Made by a program: the position numbers and the translations under genes
Notes under the pieces: generated by a model
Databases searched by the model: none
Told to the model about the DNA's origin: nothing
Seen by the model: only the letters and a program-made list of their open reading frames with translations
NCBI GenBank assembly: GCA_031269245.1
Contig: JAISZL010000015.1
Location: 1 to 60,120 of the forward strand
Direction of reading: 5' to 3'
Source of the DNA: Synergistaceae bacterium
Lineage (GTDB): Bacteria; Synergistota; Synergistia; Synergistales; Synergistaceae
DNA length: 60,120 nucleotides
Shown: piece after piece, positions 32,468 through 41,933 of the stretch
Position numbering within the stretch: the stretch's first letter is position 1
Layout of the letters: each line of letters begins with the position of its first letter

Positions 32468-35400
32468 ATGAGTAGATATGAGCACTTGCTGGACGCTATT
32501 TTTGACTCCTCGCCGGACGGTATCCTCGCCCTGTCGGAAGCGGAGGAAAAGGTCTATGTCTCTCCCTCCTACGCCCTGTTGTTTCCGGGCTGGGAAAAAC
32601 TGCGCTACGACGACCCGCTTGATTCGGTCCGTGATCACTACTCGAAATATGTCGCCAACCTCGACGATCTTATGGAGATGGTTGCCGGGGTCCGCCGGAC
32701 ACGGGAACTCCGCGAGGGGAGAATACGCCTGTTCGACGGGCGCGTCATCCATGTGAGCGGCAAGGTCATTCGACACCCGGACGGCGGCGCGACCGATCTG
32801 TGGGTTTACCGAGACATCACCCAGCAATGCCTGCAGGACGAGCATCTGCAATTGCGTCTCCAGATCGTTACGGCGGTGCTCGACGCATCCAACGACGCCA
32901 TTTTCACCCTTGTGGAAGGGCTGGAAACGCCCCTGACCAACGCCAAGTATTCCTCGATCTTTCCGGGCTGGGAAAAATCCTTGCGTTTCGGTCAGCCCCT
33001 CGAGGAACTCGAGGATTTCTTTTCGCGGCATCTTGTCGACTGGGAAGCGCACATTGCTCTGGTCGCGAAGGTCAGGGAAACGGGGCGGGAGTATCAGACG
33101 GTTCATCGTCATAAGGACGGCAGGATTATCCACGTGTCCGGGAAAATGGTGGATGCCGGCCTTGCCCGGCACGGGAAGCTGGAAATTTACACCCTCAAGG
33201 ATATCACCGAAAAGGTCCTCAGCAGACAAAAAATGCACGCGATGCAATTGACAGTCGACAATTTGTCCGAGCCGGTCGTCTGGTTCGACCCTGAAGGAAA
33301 GATCACCTACGTCAATAAGGCTTCATGCGCGGCCCTCGGTTACGACGCGCCGGGGGAAATTGTCGGGAATACCGTCCGCAGCATTGACGGCACACGGCGG
33401 CCCGACGACGTTTCCGATATCTGGAGCGCGGTGCTCGCGGCGCGGCCCGCGGATGCGCACGTCAAATTCGACCGGAAGACCCTTGCCAAAAAAGACGGCA
33501 CGCTGTTGCCGTGCACGATACTGCTCGATCGTATCACCCAAGGCGGCGAGTCTTTTTGGGCCATGTGCTTTCATGATTTGTCCGAACAAATCCAGCGGAT
33601 CGAGGCGGAACGGGCCGCGGAGGCGAAATCGGAGTTCCTGGCGCGCATGAGCCACGAGATCCGCACGCCGATGAACGTGATAATCGGCCTGAGCGAAATG
33701 GCCCGAAGGGACTACGGCACGCCAAAGGGGCTCGAATACATCGCGGAAATCAACAACGCCGGGAAGAACCTGATTGCCATCATCAACGATATTCTCGATT
33801 TCTCCAAAATCGAATCCGGCCGTTTGGAGATCGTTTCTTCCCCGTATGAAACGGCTTCCCTCCTGTATGACGTGCTGGTCCTCACCCGCGTAAAACTGTC
33901 GGAAACGCCTCTCGAACTGATTCTGGACATATCGACCGAACTTCCCTCCGTCATGGAGGGCGACGTGGGACGCATCCGGCAAGTACTGCTCAACCTCCTC
34001 AGCAACGCCGTGAAGTACACGAAAAAGGGGTTCATCAGTTTTTCCGCTTCCGGGGAGGCTGTGTCCGGCGATACGGTGCGGCTGACGTTCGCTGTGGAGG
34101 ACAGCGGAGTGGGCATCAAGGAGGACGACATCCCGAAGCTGTTCGGGAAATTTTCGCGGATCGACGAGAAACGGCACATTGACATCGAAGGCGCCGGACT
34201 CGGGCTGATTATCAGCCGTAACCTGTGCCGGGCCATGGGCGGCGACATCACGGTGCGAAGCGAGTACGGCAAAGGTTCCGTTTTTACCGCCACCCTGACG
34301 CAGACCGCGGCCGACTGGCGGCCGATGGGCGACATCTCCGCCGTCTCCGTGTCGAGGTCGGAGAAGCAGTGTGTCACGTTCACCGCGCCGGAGGCTGACG
34401 TGCTGATTGTTGACGATTTCCACAGCAATCTGCTGGTGGCCAAGGGCCTGCTCGCTCCCTACAAGATGCGCGTGACCACCTGCCAGAGCGGTCACGAAGC
34501 TGTGGAGCTGATACGGCGGCGTCCCTTCGACCTCGTCCTGATGGATCACATGATGCCGGAGATGGACGGCATAGAGGCGACTCGCGCCGTCAGGGGCATG
34601 AGCGCGGAATACTGCCGTACGATGCCCGTCGTCGCGCTGACGGCCAACGCCGTATCCGGCATGAGGGAGATGTTTTTGGAGAACGGCTTCAACGACTTTC
34701 TCGCCAAGCCGATAGAGATGAACAAACTGGACGCCGTGCTGAAAAAATGGATTCCCGCCGAAAAACACCGCGGCGCGCCGGAAGAAGCCGGGAAAGCCGC
34801 CGCCCATTCGGAAACGGCCCCCCTGGAAATAGAGGGCGTGGATACCGCCGCCGGAATTACCCGGACCGGCGGGTCGCGGAGGCGCTATCTGGAGTTGCTG
34901 GCGCTGTTCCGGCAGGACGCGGAGGACGGTTCCGCCCTGCTTGCGCGGGAACCGGACGCCGCTTCCCTGAGTTCCCTCACCACGCTGGTACACGGCCTGA
35001 AAAGCGCCCTGGCCATCATCGGCGCGAACGATCTGTCGCAAACGGCCGCTTTGCTGGAGAAGTCGGCCCGTCAGTCCGATATGTCCGCGATTCGCGAAAA
35101 CCTCACCTCGTTTCGGGAACGGCTCGCCGCTCTGACGGAACGGATCGCCGAAATTGCGGGACCGGTTTCGGAGGAGGGGGAAAATTTGAATGAAACGGAA
35201 GAGGTGGGTTACGCGGACGGAACGAACGGGAAAAACTCGAGGGTGATGATCGTTGACGACAGCGTCGTCAGCTTGAAAATAGCCGCGAACATCCTCTCTG
35301 AGTTCTACGATGTGTCCGCCGCCCCGTCGGCGGCGAAGATGTTCGACCTGCTGAAGCGAAACAAGCCGGATATCATTCTGCTCGACGTCAACATGCCGGA

Positions 35401-35683
35401 GATGGACGGGTACGAGGCGATAAAGATTCTGAAAACCGACCCGGACACGCGCGATATCCCCGTGATATTCCTGACAGGAATGGATTCTCCTAGGGATGAA
35501 CTCAAAGGGCTTTCCCTGGGGGCCGTCGATTATATATCGAAACCATTCATCCCCCAGCTTTTGCGCAAAAAAATGGAGCTGTACGTCACGGTGAAGGCTC
35601 AAAAGCGACTGCTCGAAAATCAGGCCCAAGAACTCGAAGCGCTGAGGGAGGAACTCGAGCGCTTCAAGCGGTCAGATCACTAG
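32468..35683 (+). CDS. Cytosolic hybrid histidine kinase: PAS-like domains, HisKA, HATPase, REC, HPt, REC
   Basis: This is a 1071-residue signalling protein without transmembrane helices. Three PAS-like sensor regions come first (about 5-115, 135-250, 260-375), the first two similar to each other (both contain FPGWEK and HVSGK). HisKA follows with MSHEIRTPMNVI (His near 396), then an ATPase domain (NLLSNAVKYT, EDSGVGI, GAGLGLIIS), REC1 (LIVDDFHSN, LVLMDHMMPEMDG), an HPt domain (VHGLKSALAIIGA, His near 840) and REC2 (VMIVDDSVVS, IILLDVNMPEMDG). It ends in a short coiled coil. All phospho-relay residues are present. There is no DNA-binding or c-di-GMP output domain, so the relay must pass to another protein. 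The sensor and kinase part uses more GAA, ATT/ATC and CGG codons than neighbouring genes, which prefer GAG, ATA and AGG. Confidence 0.93.
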   Translation: MSRYEHLLDAIFDSSPDGILALSEAEEKVYVSPSYALLFPGWEKLRYDDPLDSVRDHYSKYVANLDDLMEMVAGVRRTRELREGRIRLFDGRVIHVSGKVIRHPDGGATDLWVYRDITQQCLQDEHLQLRLQIVTAVLDASNDAIFTLVEGLETPLTNAKYSSIFPGWEKSLRFGQPLEELEDFFSRHLVDWEAHIALVAKVRETGREYQTVHRHKDGRIIHVSGKMVDAGLARHGKLEIYTLKDITEKVLSRQKMHAMQLTVDNLSEPVVWFDPEGKITYVNKASCAALGYDAPGEIVGNTVRSIDGTRRPDDVSDIWSAVLAARPADAHVKFDRKTLAKKDGTLLPCTILLDRITQGGESFWAMCFHDLSEQIQRIEAERAAEAKSEFLARMSHEIRTPMNVIIGLSEMARRDYGTPKGLEYIAEINNAGKNLIAIINDILDFSKIESGRLEIVSSPYETASLLYDVLVLTRVKLSETPLELILDISTELPSVMEGDVGRIRQVLLNLLSNAVKYTKKGFISFSASGEAVSGDTVRLTFAVEDSGVGIKEDDIPKLFGKFSRIDEKRHIDIEGAGLGLIISRNLCRAMGGDITVRSEYGKGSVFTATLTQTAADWRPMGDISAVSVSRSEKQCVTFTAPEADVLIVDDFHSNLLVAKGLLAPYKMRVTTCQSGHEAVELIRRRPFDLVLMDHMMPEMDGIEATRAVRGMSAEYCRTMPVVALTANAVSGMREMFLENGFNDFLAKPIEMNKLDAVLKKWIPAEKHRGAPEEAGKAAAHSETAPLEIEGVDTAAGITRTGGSRRRYLELLALFRQDAEDGSALLAREPDAASLSSLTTLVHGLKSALAIIGANDLSQTAALLEKSARQSDMSAIRENLTSFRERLAALTERIAEIAGPVSEEGENLNETEEVGYADGTNGKNSRVMIVDDSVVSLKIAANILSEFYDVSAAPSAAKMFDLLKRNKPDIILLDVNMPEMDGYEAIKILKTDPDTRDIPVIFLTGMDSPRDELKGLSLGAVDYISKPFIPQLLRKKMELYVTVKAQKRLLENQAQELEALREELERFKRSDH

Positions 35684-35771
35684 AGGTCAAAGCGTTCTCC
35701 CGGCCAGGGTTGCGCCGCGATAGTTCGGGGGTCCGGTGATAGAATATACGAGTCACGAGAGGAGGCGCGTC

Positions 35772-36659
35772 ATGGGCGATAAAATCGGGGCGACGAATCG
35801 TTTGATACCCATCCTCGTGCTGGCGGTTGGGGTGATGTGCATATCGACCGGCTCTATATTCGCCCGTCTCGCCGACGCTCCCGCGCTCGTCAAGAGCGCT
35901 TATAGGGTCGGTATAGCGTCGCTGGTGTTCATCCCGGCCGCGCTCGCCTATCATCGCGACGAGTTCAGGAGGCTGACGCGCCGCGACGTGTGCGTGACGA
36001 TGCTCTCGGGGATGTTCCTGTCGCTGCACTTCGCCGCGTGGATATCGTCCCTCGACTACACGACGGTCGCGTCCAGCGTGATCCTGTGCAACACGATCCC
36101 TATCTGGATCGCCGTCGTCAATATCGCGCTGGGGAGAGGGCGGCCCGGGCGCACGATGTGGATCTCTATACTGCTCAGCGTCACGGGAGCGTGCATAGTG
36201 GGCTATGGGGACATGTCCTTCGACAGGAACGCGCTCTTTGGCGACGCCCTGGCGCTGGTGGGCGCTATAGGGGGGGCCGTTTACATAATGTGCGGCGCCG
36301 AGAGCCGGAAGAAACTGAGCCTGACGGCCTACGCCGCGCTCTGTTACGGGTTCTCCGCCGTTGTCCTGTTTTGCGCCGTGCTGCTCGCGGGCTGTCCGCT
36401 GACTGGATACGCGCCGTCGACGTGGGGGGCTTTTGCAGGGCTCGCCCTCATGTCGCAGGTGCTGGGGCACAGCAGTTACAACTGGGCGCTCGGGTATTTC
36501 AGCGCCGGCTTCATCGCGATAATGCTCCTGGGCGAACCGCTGGGCAGTTCCATACTTGCCTTCCTCCTCTTCCGCGAGATGCCAACCGCGATGAAACTGG
36601 CCGGGTGCGCCATCCTGATGGCCTCCATAGTCCTAGCGGCGCGCAGCGAGCAAAAGTGA
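35772..36659 (+). CDS. DMT-superfamily (EamA) transporter
   Basis: This 295-residue protein has ten hydrophobic segments in two EamA repeats. The first ends near [30 protein letters not shown], and the second contains [29 protein letters not shown], the conserved drug/metabolite exporter motif. EamA proteins commonly export amino acids or metabolites; the substrate is unknown. The ATG at 35772 follows GAGAGGAGGCG; the frame extends upstream to 35736 without a ribosome site. A GC-rich repeat begins at its stop codon. Confidence 0.9.
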   Translation: MGDKIGATNRLIPILVLAVGVMCISTGSIFARLADAPALVKSAYRVGIASLVFIPAALAYHRDEFRRLTRRDVCVTMLSGMFLSLHFAAWISSLDYTTVASSVILCNTIPIWIAVVNIALGRGRPGRTMWISILLSVTGACIVGYGDMSFDRNALFGDALALVGAIGGAVYIMCGAESRKKLSLTAYAALCYGFSAVVLFCAVLLAGCPLTGYAPSTWGAFAGLALMSQVLGHSSYNWALGYFSAGFIAIMLLGEPLGSSILAFLLFREMPTAMKLAGCAILMASIVLAARSEQK

Positions 36660-36713
36660 AAAGGGTCCAGGGAGCTGGCTCCCTGGCGGGTGCGGGCAGA
36701 GCCCGCGGTTTGA
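36659..36713 (+). repeat. GC-rich double-hairpin repeat, copy 1
   Basis: AAAAGGGT is followed by CCAGGGAG-ctgg-CTCCCTGG, then GCGGGTGCGGGCAGAGCCCGCGGTTTG. It contains two small stem-loops. Near-identical copies lie at 43743-43794 and, on the minus strand, at 57155-57210. Here it starts at the stop codon of the transporter gene. Confidence 0.7.
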
Positions 36714-36777
36714 GGCCGCTTTCATAAGGATGATTAATATTCGTCTATGTGGTAGAGTTTGCGGAGGTGGAGGAATT

Positions 36778-38751
36778 GTGCCCGGCGCGGACATCGATAA
36801 TCTGGGAGTGATGGCAGTGTCATCAAAAAAAATAATTCACGGCGTCACGCTGCTGAGGGAGAAGGACGTTTATTTTTTCAGGGAGGGCAACAACACAAAG
36901 CTGTACGAGGCATTGGGATCCCACGTGATCGAGGCGGAGGGCGAACGGGGGACTCACTTCGCCGTGTGGGCGCCAAACGCGGAGAGCGTCTCGGTCATCG
37001 GCGGCTTCAACGGATGGAACCCGGTCTCCCACCCCCTCTCGGTTCGCTGGGACAGCTCGGGGATATGGGAGGGTTTTGTCCCGGGGGTTGGCAGCGGCGA
37101 GCTGTACAAATACCGCATCGTCTCCAAGAACGGAGGGCAGGCGCTGGAGAAGGGGGACCCCTACGCGTTCTGGTGGGAGACGCCCCCGAGGAGCGCCTCC
37201 TGCGTGTGGGACCTTAGCGGCTTCGGGTGGTCCGACGACGACTGGATGAAGGGCCGCGCCGCTAAGAACGGGACGAAGGCCCCTCAGTCGATATACGAGG
37301 TTCACATCGGCTCGTGGAGGCGGGTCCCGGAGGAGGGCAACAGGGCGCTCTCATACCACGAGCTCGCGACGGCGCTCGTTGACTACGTTGTAGAGATGGG
37401 GTTCACTCACGTCGAGTTCCTCCCCGTGATGGAGCACCCGTTCTACGGGTCCTGGGGGTATCAGACGCTCGGCTACTTCGCCCCCAGCTCGCGCTTCGGC
37501 ACCCCCCACGAGTTCATGGAGCTGGTGAACGCGCTCCACAGGGCCGGCATAGGGGTCATCCTCGACTGGGTGCCGTCTCACTTCCCCACGGACGCCTACG
37601 GCCTCGCCAGCTTCGACGGCACTTGCCTCTACGAGCACGCGGACCCGAGGAGGGGCTTCCACCCGGACTGGAAGAGCGGCATATTCAACTACGGGCGCGC
37701 GGAGACGCGCAGCTTCCTCCTGTCTAGCGCGCGATTCTGGCTCGGCGTGTATCACGCGGACGGACTGCGGGTCGACGCGGTGGCGAGCATGTTATATCTG
37801 GACTACTCCAGAGGGGATGGAGAATGGCTGCCGAACAGGTACGGGGGCAAGGAGAACATAGAGGCGATAGACTTCCTCCGCAAGATGAACGAAACGCTCT
37901 ACGCAGACTTCGGCGGCATCCAGACGACCGCCGAGGAGAGCACCTCGTGGCCGATGGTGTCGCGCCCCGCTTACGTGGGCGGGCTGGGCTTCGGCTACAA
38001 GTGGAACATGGGGTGGATGCACGACACGCTTCATTACTTCGGGACGGACCCGGTGTACAGAAAGTACCACCAGAACGAACTGACGTTCAGCATGTGGTAC
38101 GCGTACAGCGAGAACTTCACGCTGCCGCTCTCCCACGACGAATCAGTCCACGGCAAGGGCTCGCTCTACGGCAAGATGCCCGGCGATCCGTGGCAGAAGG
38201 CGGCCAATCTCCGGCTCCTGCTGGGCTGGCAGTTCGGCCACCCCGGCAAAAAACTCCTCTTCATGGGCGGCGAGTTCGGCCAGGAGGGGGAGTGGAATCA
38301 CGACGAGAGCCTATCCTGGCACGAACTCGGGTACGCCTCCCACGCGGGTATTCACCTCTGGGCGAAGGATCTGATCCGCTACTACAGGGAGCGCCCGGAG
38401 CTGTGGGAGGGGGACTGCGAGGGATGGGGGTTCGAGTGGATCGACTGCGGCGACACGGATTCTAGCGTGCTGTCGTTCGTGAGGCGCGACTCGCGCGGCA
38501 AGTCCATACTCTGCGTCGGCAACTTCACCCCGGTGCCGAGGAGCGGCTACAAGATAGGCGTCCCGGAGGGCGGATACTGGAAAGAGGCGCTGAACAGCGA
38601 CGGAGCGCGATACGGCGGCGGCAACTGGGGGAACTTCGGGGGCTTGGAGGCCATCAATTTCAGGATACACGGGCGCGAACACGCGCTCAGGCTCACGCTG
38701 CCGGCGCTGTCGTTCCTGATGCTGGAGCATTCGGAGCGAGACGAGCTGTGA
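36778..38751 (+). CDS. glgB: 1,4-alpha-glucan branching enzyme GlgB
   Basis: This is a 657-residue GH13 enzyme. It has a CBM48 domain ([22 protein letters not shown], about residues 60-150), a catalytic barrel with [20 protein letters not shown] (catalytic Asp in GLRVDA), [10 protein letters not shown] (acid/base Glu) and [12 protein letters not shown], and a C-terminal beta domain. It makes alpha-1,6 branches in glycogen. The N terminus is chosen at GTG 36778 behind GGAGGTGGAGGA; an ATG at 36811 is a possible alternative. No other glycogen genes are nearby. The next gene, a helicase, begins at once, perhaps even within the glgB stop codon. Confidence 0.95.
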   Translation: MPGADIDNLGVMAVSSKKIIHGVTLLREKDVYFFREGNNTKLYEALGSHVIEAEGERGTHFAVWAPNAESVSVIGGFNGWNPVSHPLSVRWDSSGIWEGFVPGVGSGELYKYRIVSKNGGQALEKGDPYAFWWETPPRSASCVWDLSGFGWSDDDWMKGRAAKNGTKAPQSIYEVHIGSWRRVPEEGNRALSYHELATALVDYVVEMGFTHVEFLPVMEHPFYGSWGYQTLGYFAPSSRFGTPHEFMELVNALHRAGIGVILDWVPSHFPTDAYGLASFDGTCLYEHADPRRGFHPDWKSGIFNYGRAETRSFLLSSARFWLGVYHADGLRVDAVASMLYLDYSRGDGEWLPNRYGGKENIEAIDFLRKMNETLYADFGGIQTTAEESTSWPMVSRPAYVGGLGFGYKWNMGWMHDTLHYFGTDPVYRKYHQNELTFSMWYAYSENFTLPLSHDESVHGKGSLYGKMPGDPWQKAANLRLLLGWQFGHPGKKLLFMGGEFGQEGEWNHDESLSWHELGYASHAGIHLWAKDLIRYYRERPELWEGDCEGWGFEWIDCGDTDSSVLSFVRRDSRGKSILCVGNFTPVPRSGYKIGVPEGGYWKEALNSDGARYGGGNWGNFGGLEAINFRIHGREHALRLTLPALSFLMLEHSERDEL

Positions 38752-38816
38752 CGCGCGGCGCGGACGACGCGCGGGCGAGCGTCAGCTTGCCCGGCGAACC
38801 AGGAGGCATGGGCGCC

Positions 38817-40406
38817 ATGCTCTACGAGTGGCAGGAGCGGGCGGTGGAGATGGTCAGGGGCAGAAACGCGATACTGTCCGCCCCCACCGGGAGTGGGAAG
38901 ACCTGGGTGGCGTACAGGTGGGCGGGGTTGATGGACGCGGAGGGGAACGCGTCGCTCCCCTCCGCGAGCCGGGTCATATTCACGGCCCCGATCAAGGCGC
39001 TCTCCAACGAGCGCTATCTGGATCTGCGGAGGATGGGGTTCGACGTCGGGCTCGAGACCGGGGACTTCAAAAAAAATTCCGGCGCTCACGTGCTCTGCTG
39101 CACACAGGAGATATTCACCATCAAGTACGCCCACATCCCCAACCAGCGCGTGATAGTGGACGAGTTCCACTTCATATTCGGGTCGCCGGAGCGCACCCGC
39201 GCGTACATCGACGGGATAAGGGGCACGTCGCTCGACTCCGCGATGCTCGTGATGAGCGCCACGTTCGGAGACCCGGGGACTGTTCGCTCCTATCTGGAGG
39301 AGATGACGAGCCGGGACTTCGAGCTGTTCGAGACGAACGAGCGCGTCACCAGCCTGATATTCCGCAAGAAGGGCGTTCACTGCTCCCGAATACACGATGC
39401 GCTGGTGTTCGTGTTCTCGCGCAGGGGCGCTGAGCACACCGCCGCGCAGATAGCCAGGACCAGAAAAAAAATAGGCCGCTCGGACAGAGCCAGGCTGCGC
39501 GAGATGGCGGAGATACTCGAGGTCACGCGCATACCGGAGACGCTGCTCTCCGGGGTTGGGGTGTACTACGGCAGCTTGTACCCGAAGGAGAAGCTGCTCG
39601 TCGAGATGGCGTTCCGCGAGCGCATACTGGACGTGGTGGTGGGGACCGACGCCCTGTCGCTGGGCGTCAACCTGCCGGCTGAGAGCGTGATCTTCGCTCA
39701 GATGGCGAAGTACGTCGACGGTCCCCTCACCCACAACGAATTCCTTCAGATGGCGGGCCGCGCGGGAAGAAAGGGCTATTTCGACACCGGCTTCGTCTCC
39801 TTCATACCGAGGAGCAGGACGGAGCACCACGACTTCGACACGGAGACGCTCTACCGGCAGATAATGGCGGCGCCCCGCGAGCCCGCGACGATCAGGATAC
39901 AGCCAGCGGTGGGCAAGCTCCTCAAACAACACGCCACCGTCGAGCAGGAGGCCAGGATGATAGCGGACTGCTCGCTGCCGCGCATCCCATACGACAAAGC
40001 GCTGACCGAGGTGGAGGAGATCCTGCTGCTGATACAGCGCGCGCTGGGCCTGATCAAGAATCGAGACGAGAGGAACAAACTGAAGTCCATAATGGCGGAC
40101 CTCTGGTTCGACGAGATGAGCGTAACGGGCAACTTCGCCGTCGCCCACCTCTTCGCCACAGAGAAGGAGCCGGACGCGCTGAAGGCGGCGGAGATCCTCG
40201 GCTCGGAGGAGAGGAACTACCTCCAGGCGCTGCTCAAGATAAAGCGGTACGCGGGGAGGATGCCCGGGGGATACAGATTCTCTAATATGGAGCGAGTGGA
40301 CGCCACAGTGGAGCGAATCGACGTCACGGTATTCGGCTTCGAGGAGAAGATACGCCAGCTCGACCTCACGGAGGACAGCTGGTCGTTTCACGGGAACGAC
40401 TCCTGA
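38817..40406 (+). CDS. Ski2-like DExH-box helicase
   Basis: This 529-residue protein shows superfamily 2 motifs: LYEWQERAVEM (Q-like), LSAPTGSGKTWVAY (I), FTAPIKALSNERYLDL (Ia), IVDEFHFIFGSPERT (II, DEFH), LVMSATFGD (III), LVFVFSRRGAEHTA (IV), VVVGTDALSLGVNLPAE (V) and FLQMAGRAGRKGY (VI). This pattern fits the Ski2/Mtr4-like helicases, which usually unwind RNA or DNA 3' to 5'. I use the ATG at 38817, 10 bases after AGGAGG (38801-38806); a GTG at 38748 overlapping the glgB stop would add 23 low-complexity residues. Bacterial Ski2-like proteins of this size are uncommon and their role is unclear. The link with glgB is only positional. Confidence 0.88.
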   Translation: MLYEWQERAVEMVRGRNAILSAPTGSGKTWVAYRWAGLMDAEGNASLPSASRVIFTAPIKALSNERYLDLRRMGFDVGLETGDFKKNSGAHVLCCTQEIFTIKYAHIPNQRVIVDEFHFIFGSPERTRAYIDGIRGTSLDSAMLVMSATFGDPGTVRSYLEEMTSRDFELFETNERVTSLIFRKKGVHCSRIHDALVFVFSRRGAEHTAAQIARTRKKIGRSDRARLREMAEILEVTRIPETLLSGVGVYYGSLYPKEKLLVEMAFRERILDVVVGTDALSLGVNLPAESVIFAQMAKYVDGPLTHNEFLQMAGRAGRKGYFDTGFVSFIPRSRTEHHDFDTETLYRQIMAAPREPATIRIQPAVGKLLKQHATVEQEARMIADCSLPRIPYDKALTEVEEILLLIQRALGLIKNRDERNKLKSIMADLWFDEMSVTGNFAVAHLFATEKEPDALKAAEILGSEERNYLQALLKIKRYAGRMPGGYRFSNMERVDATVERIDVTVFGFEEKIRQLDLTEDSWSFHGNDS

Positions 40407-40429
40407 CGCCCGCTCACTTTGCGGACAGG

Positions 40430-40474
40430 CTGATTTAACGTTAGAGGCCTGAAGGGTAAAGAATTAAACCCTTC
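40430..40474 (+). repeat. Short copy of dispersed repeat
   Basis: CTGATTTAACG is followed by AGGCCTGAAGGGTAAAG and AATTAAACCC. It shares its core with the ~101-bp repeats and its start with copies at 1513, 6561 and 20291. It lies 24 bp after the helicase stop. Confidence 0.6.
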
Positions 40475-40590
40475 AAAAAAATAAGAGCCTGCTCCCCAAA
40501 ACTAGGCGAGCGGGGCCGCATACCCGCGCGTCATGGCGTGAAAAAACATAACCATCCCTCCCGCGAATTAAAGTTTTAGCAATCGCTCCT

Positions 40591-40744
40591 CTAATGTCCG
40601 CTTTCGAAACATCCGCGACATCCACGCGGGAACATGCGTATCGCTGTCGGCACATCCAATCCCAGGCGCTCGAACAATTCCGAAGCCCGCCGTCTCGTTT
40701 CGCCGTCAATCCTCAGCGGAGCGCGGAGACGCTTGACAACGCTG
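40591..40744 (-). pseudogene. Remnant of a RelB/DinJ-family antitoxin
   Basis: One minus-strand frame reads APLRIDGETRRRASELFERL then GLDVPTAIRMF before losing similarity and stopping at 40591-40593. That is the N-terminal ribbon-helix-helix of RelB/DinJ antitoxins (LRIDxxxKxxAxxLFxxLGL...TAIxMF). There is no ATG, GTG or TTG in frame before it, the usual C-terminal part is absent, and no toxin gene follows, so it looks like a decayed toxin-antitoxin locus. The rest of the 340-bp gap (40407-40746) holds only the dispersed repeat. Confidence 0.45.
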
Positions 40745-40746
40745 AA

Positions 40747-41823
40747 TTATTTCCTATCCTGCCCATACAGAAATATTTTGATGTTTCCGCGATAAGCCTC
40801 ATTCGCCGCGTCGGCGAGAGTGGTCAAGTCGTCCTCGTAGCCGTAGATGGTTATCGGGGCTATCCACCTCACCCTCTCCGATATGGCGTCAACGAATTCG
40901 TCGAACGACGCCCACAGGCCCGTCAGCACCACGCTCTCGACGTCGCCGTCCAGTGCCGCCGCGCGCGCGCCGATCTCGCGCGCCACCTTGTACGCCATGG
41001 CCTTGACGAGGAATATCGTTTTTTTGTTCCCCGCACGGTACGACGCCATCACGCCGCTGAGACTGACGTCGTCCATGTAGGCCGCGAGCCCGCCCTTTCG
41101 CGATACTTTGTTCAGCATCTCGTCCATGTCGTACTTGCCGGAGTAGCACATGTCTATGAGCGAGTCGAGCGGCAGGGTCCCGGACGTGGAGGGGGAGAAC
41201 GGCCCCTCTCCGTCCAGGGGGCTGTTGCAGTCGAGTATTCTCCCGTTGTAGTAGGCTCCGACGCTTATCTCCGCGCCCAGGTGCGCGACCACCAGTTTCA
41301 CGTCGTTCATCCCCTTGCGCTTTTCCCACCACGCGTAGAGTGTGGCGGCCGTGCGGTGCGAGAACGTGTGGTACACGGGGTTCCGAACCACGCCCTTCAG
41401 CCCGGAGAGGGTGGCCTCGGGCTTCATCTCGTCGTTGATGACGGGCTCCAGGATTATCGGCATACACTCGGCATCGTAGGCGTTTTTCAAGTGCTGGCAG
41501 ATGTGGTTGGCCGCGAACACGCTGGAGCGGCAGTGGTTTTCGTCTATCTGGTGCTTCGAGAGGAGGGACAGCAGCGCGTCGTTTATCATGTAAAGCCCGG
41601 GGGGGACTGAGGGAGACGTGACTTGGGTGATGACCACGTCGATACCCTCCGCCTTGACCTCCCGGCCAGTCAGCAGATCCATGATCGCGTTGAAGCGGAA
41701 CTGTCCCTGCTCCGGCGGCGTGAGGAGCGCGTGCAGGTCCGACGGGGAGTGTTCGATGGTCTCGTCGACCACCCTCTCCGTGCCGTCATAGAGGACCACC
41801 TCGGTGGATGAGACCTTTGACAC
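40747..41823 (-). CDS. Butyrate kinase-like protein with altered nucleotide-site motifs
   Basis: This ASKHA-family protein (358 residues from GTG 41823) aligns with butyrate kinase over its length: FRFNAIMDLLTGREV, VVAHLG, ISVGAYYNGRILDCNSPLDGEGPFSP, MCYSGKYDMDEML, KGGLAAYMDD and RWIAPITIYGYEDD. Butyrate kinase makes butyrate and ATP from butyryl phosphate. Three glycine-rich ATP-site motifs differ from the usual forms: the first strand is LVFVSKVSST where NPGSTST is expected, HLGAEIS replaces HLGGGIS, and LTGLWAS replaces LTGGIA. The GTG start would remove the first beta strand. The frame continues upstream as LKILVFV to a CTG at 41841 with GAGGCG before it, so a CTG start is likely. It pairs with the normal-looking ptb gene. 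Activity is uncertain. Confidence 0.82.
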   Translation of the reverse strand: MSKVSSTEVVLYDGTERVVDETIEHSPSDLHALLTPPEQGQFRFNAIMDLLTGREVKAEGIDVVITQVTSPSVPPGLYMINDALLSLLSKHQIDENHCRSSVFAANHICQHLKNAYDAECMPIILEPVINDEMKPEATLSGLKGVVRNPVYHTFSHRTAATLYAWWEKRKGMNDVKLVVAHLGAEISVGAYYNGRILDCNSPLDGEGPFSPSTSGTLPLDSLIDMCYSGKYDMDEMLNKVSRKGGLAAYMDDVSLSGVMASYRAGNKKTIFLVKAMAYKVAREIGARAAALDGDVESVVLTGLWASFDEFVDAISERVRWIAPITIYGYEDDLTTLADAANEAYRGNIKIFLYGQDRK

Positions 41824-41933
41824 GAAAACGAGTATCTTCAGCGCCGTTCGCCTCGCGGTTTCCCTCCCCGAAGCCCGCGCGTTTTCGACCCGCGCGGGAC
41901 TTCGGGGAAAATAAGATTATATAGCAGGGTGCG

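Noticed and set aside
33323-35629. Very long open frame on the minus strand opposite the hybrid kinase
   Set aside because: It is the mirror of a clear coding gene in GC-rich DNA, its translation is Arg/His/Gly-rich without any domain, and no ribosome site precedes it.
38547-40391. Long minus-strand open frame opposite the helicase and glgB end
   Set aside because: The plus strand has complete helicase motifs; the antisense translation shows only codon-bias composition.
40473-40709. 78-codon minus-strand ORF after the helicase
   Set aside because: Its translation matches nothing; the RelB/DinJ-like similarity lies in a different frame of the same strand.
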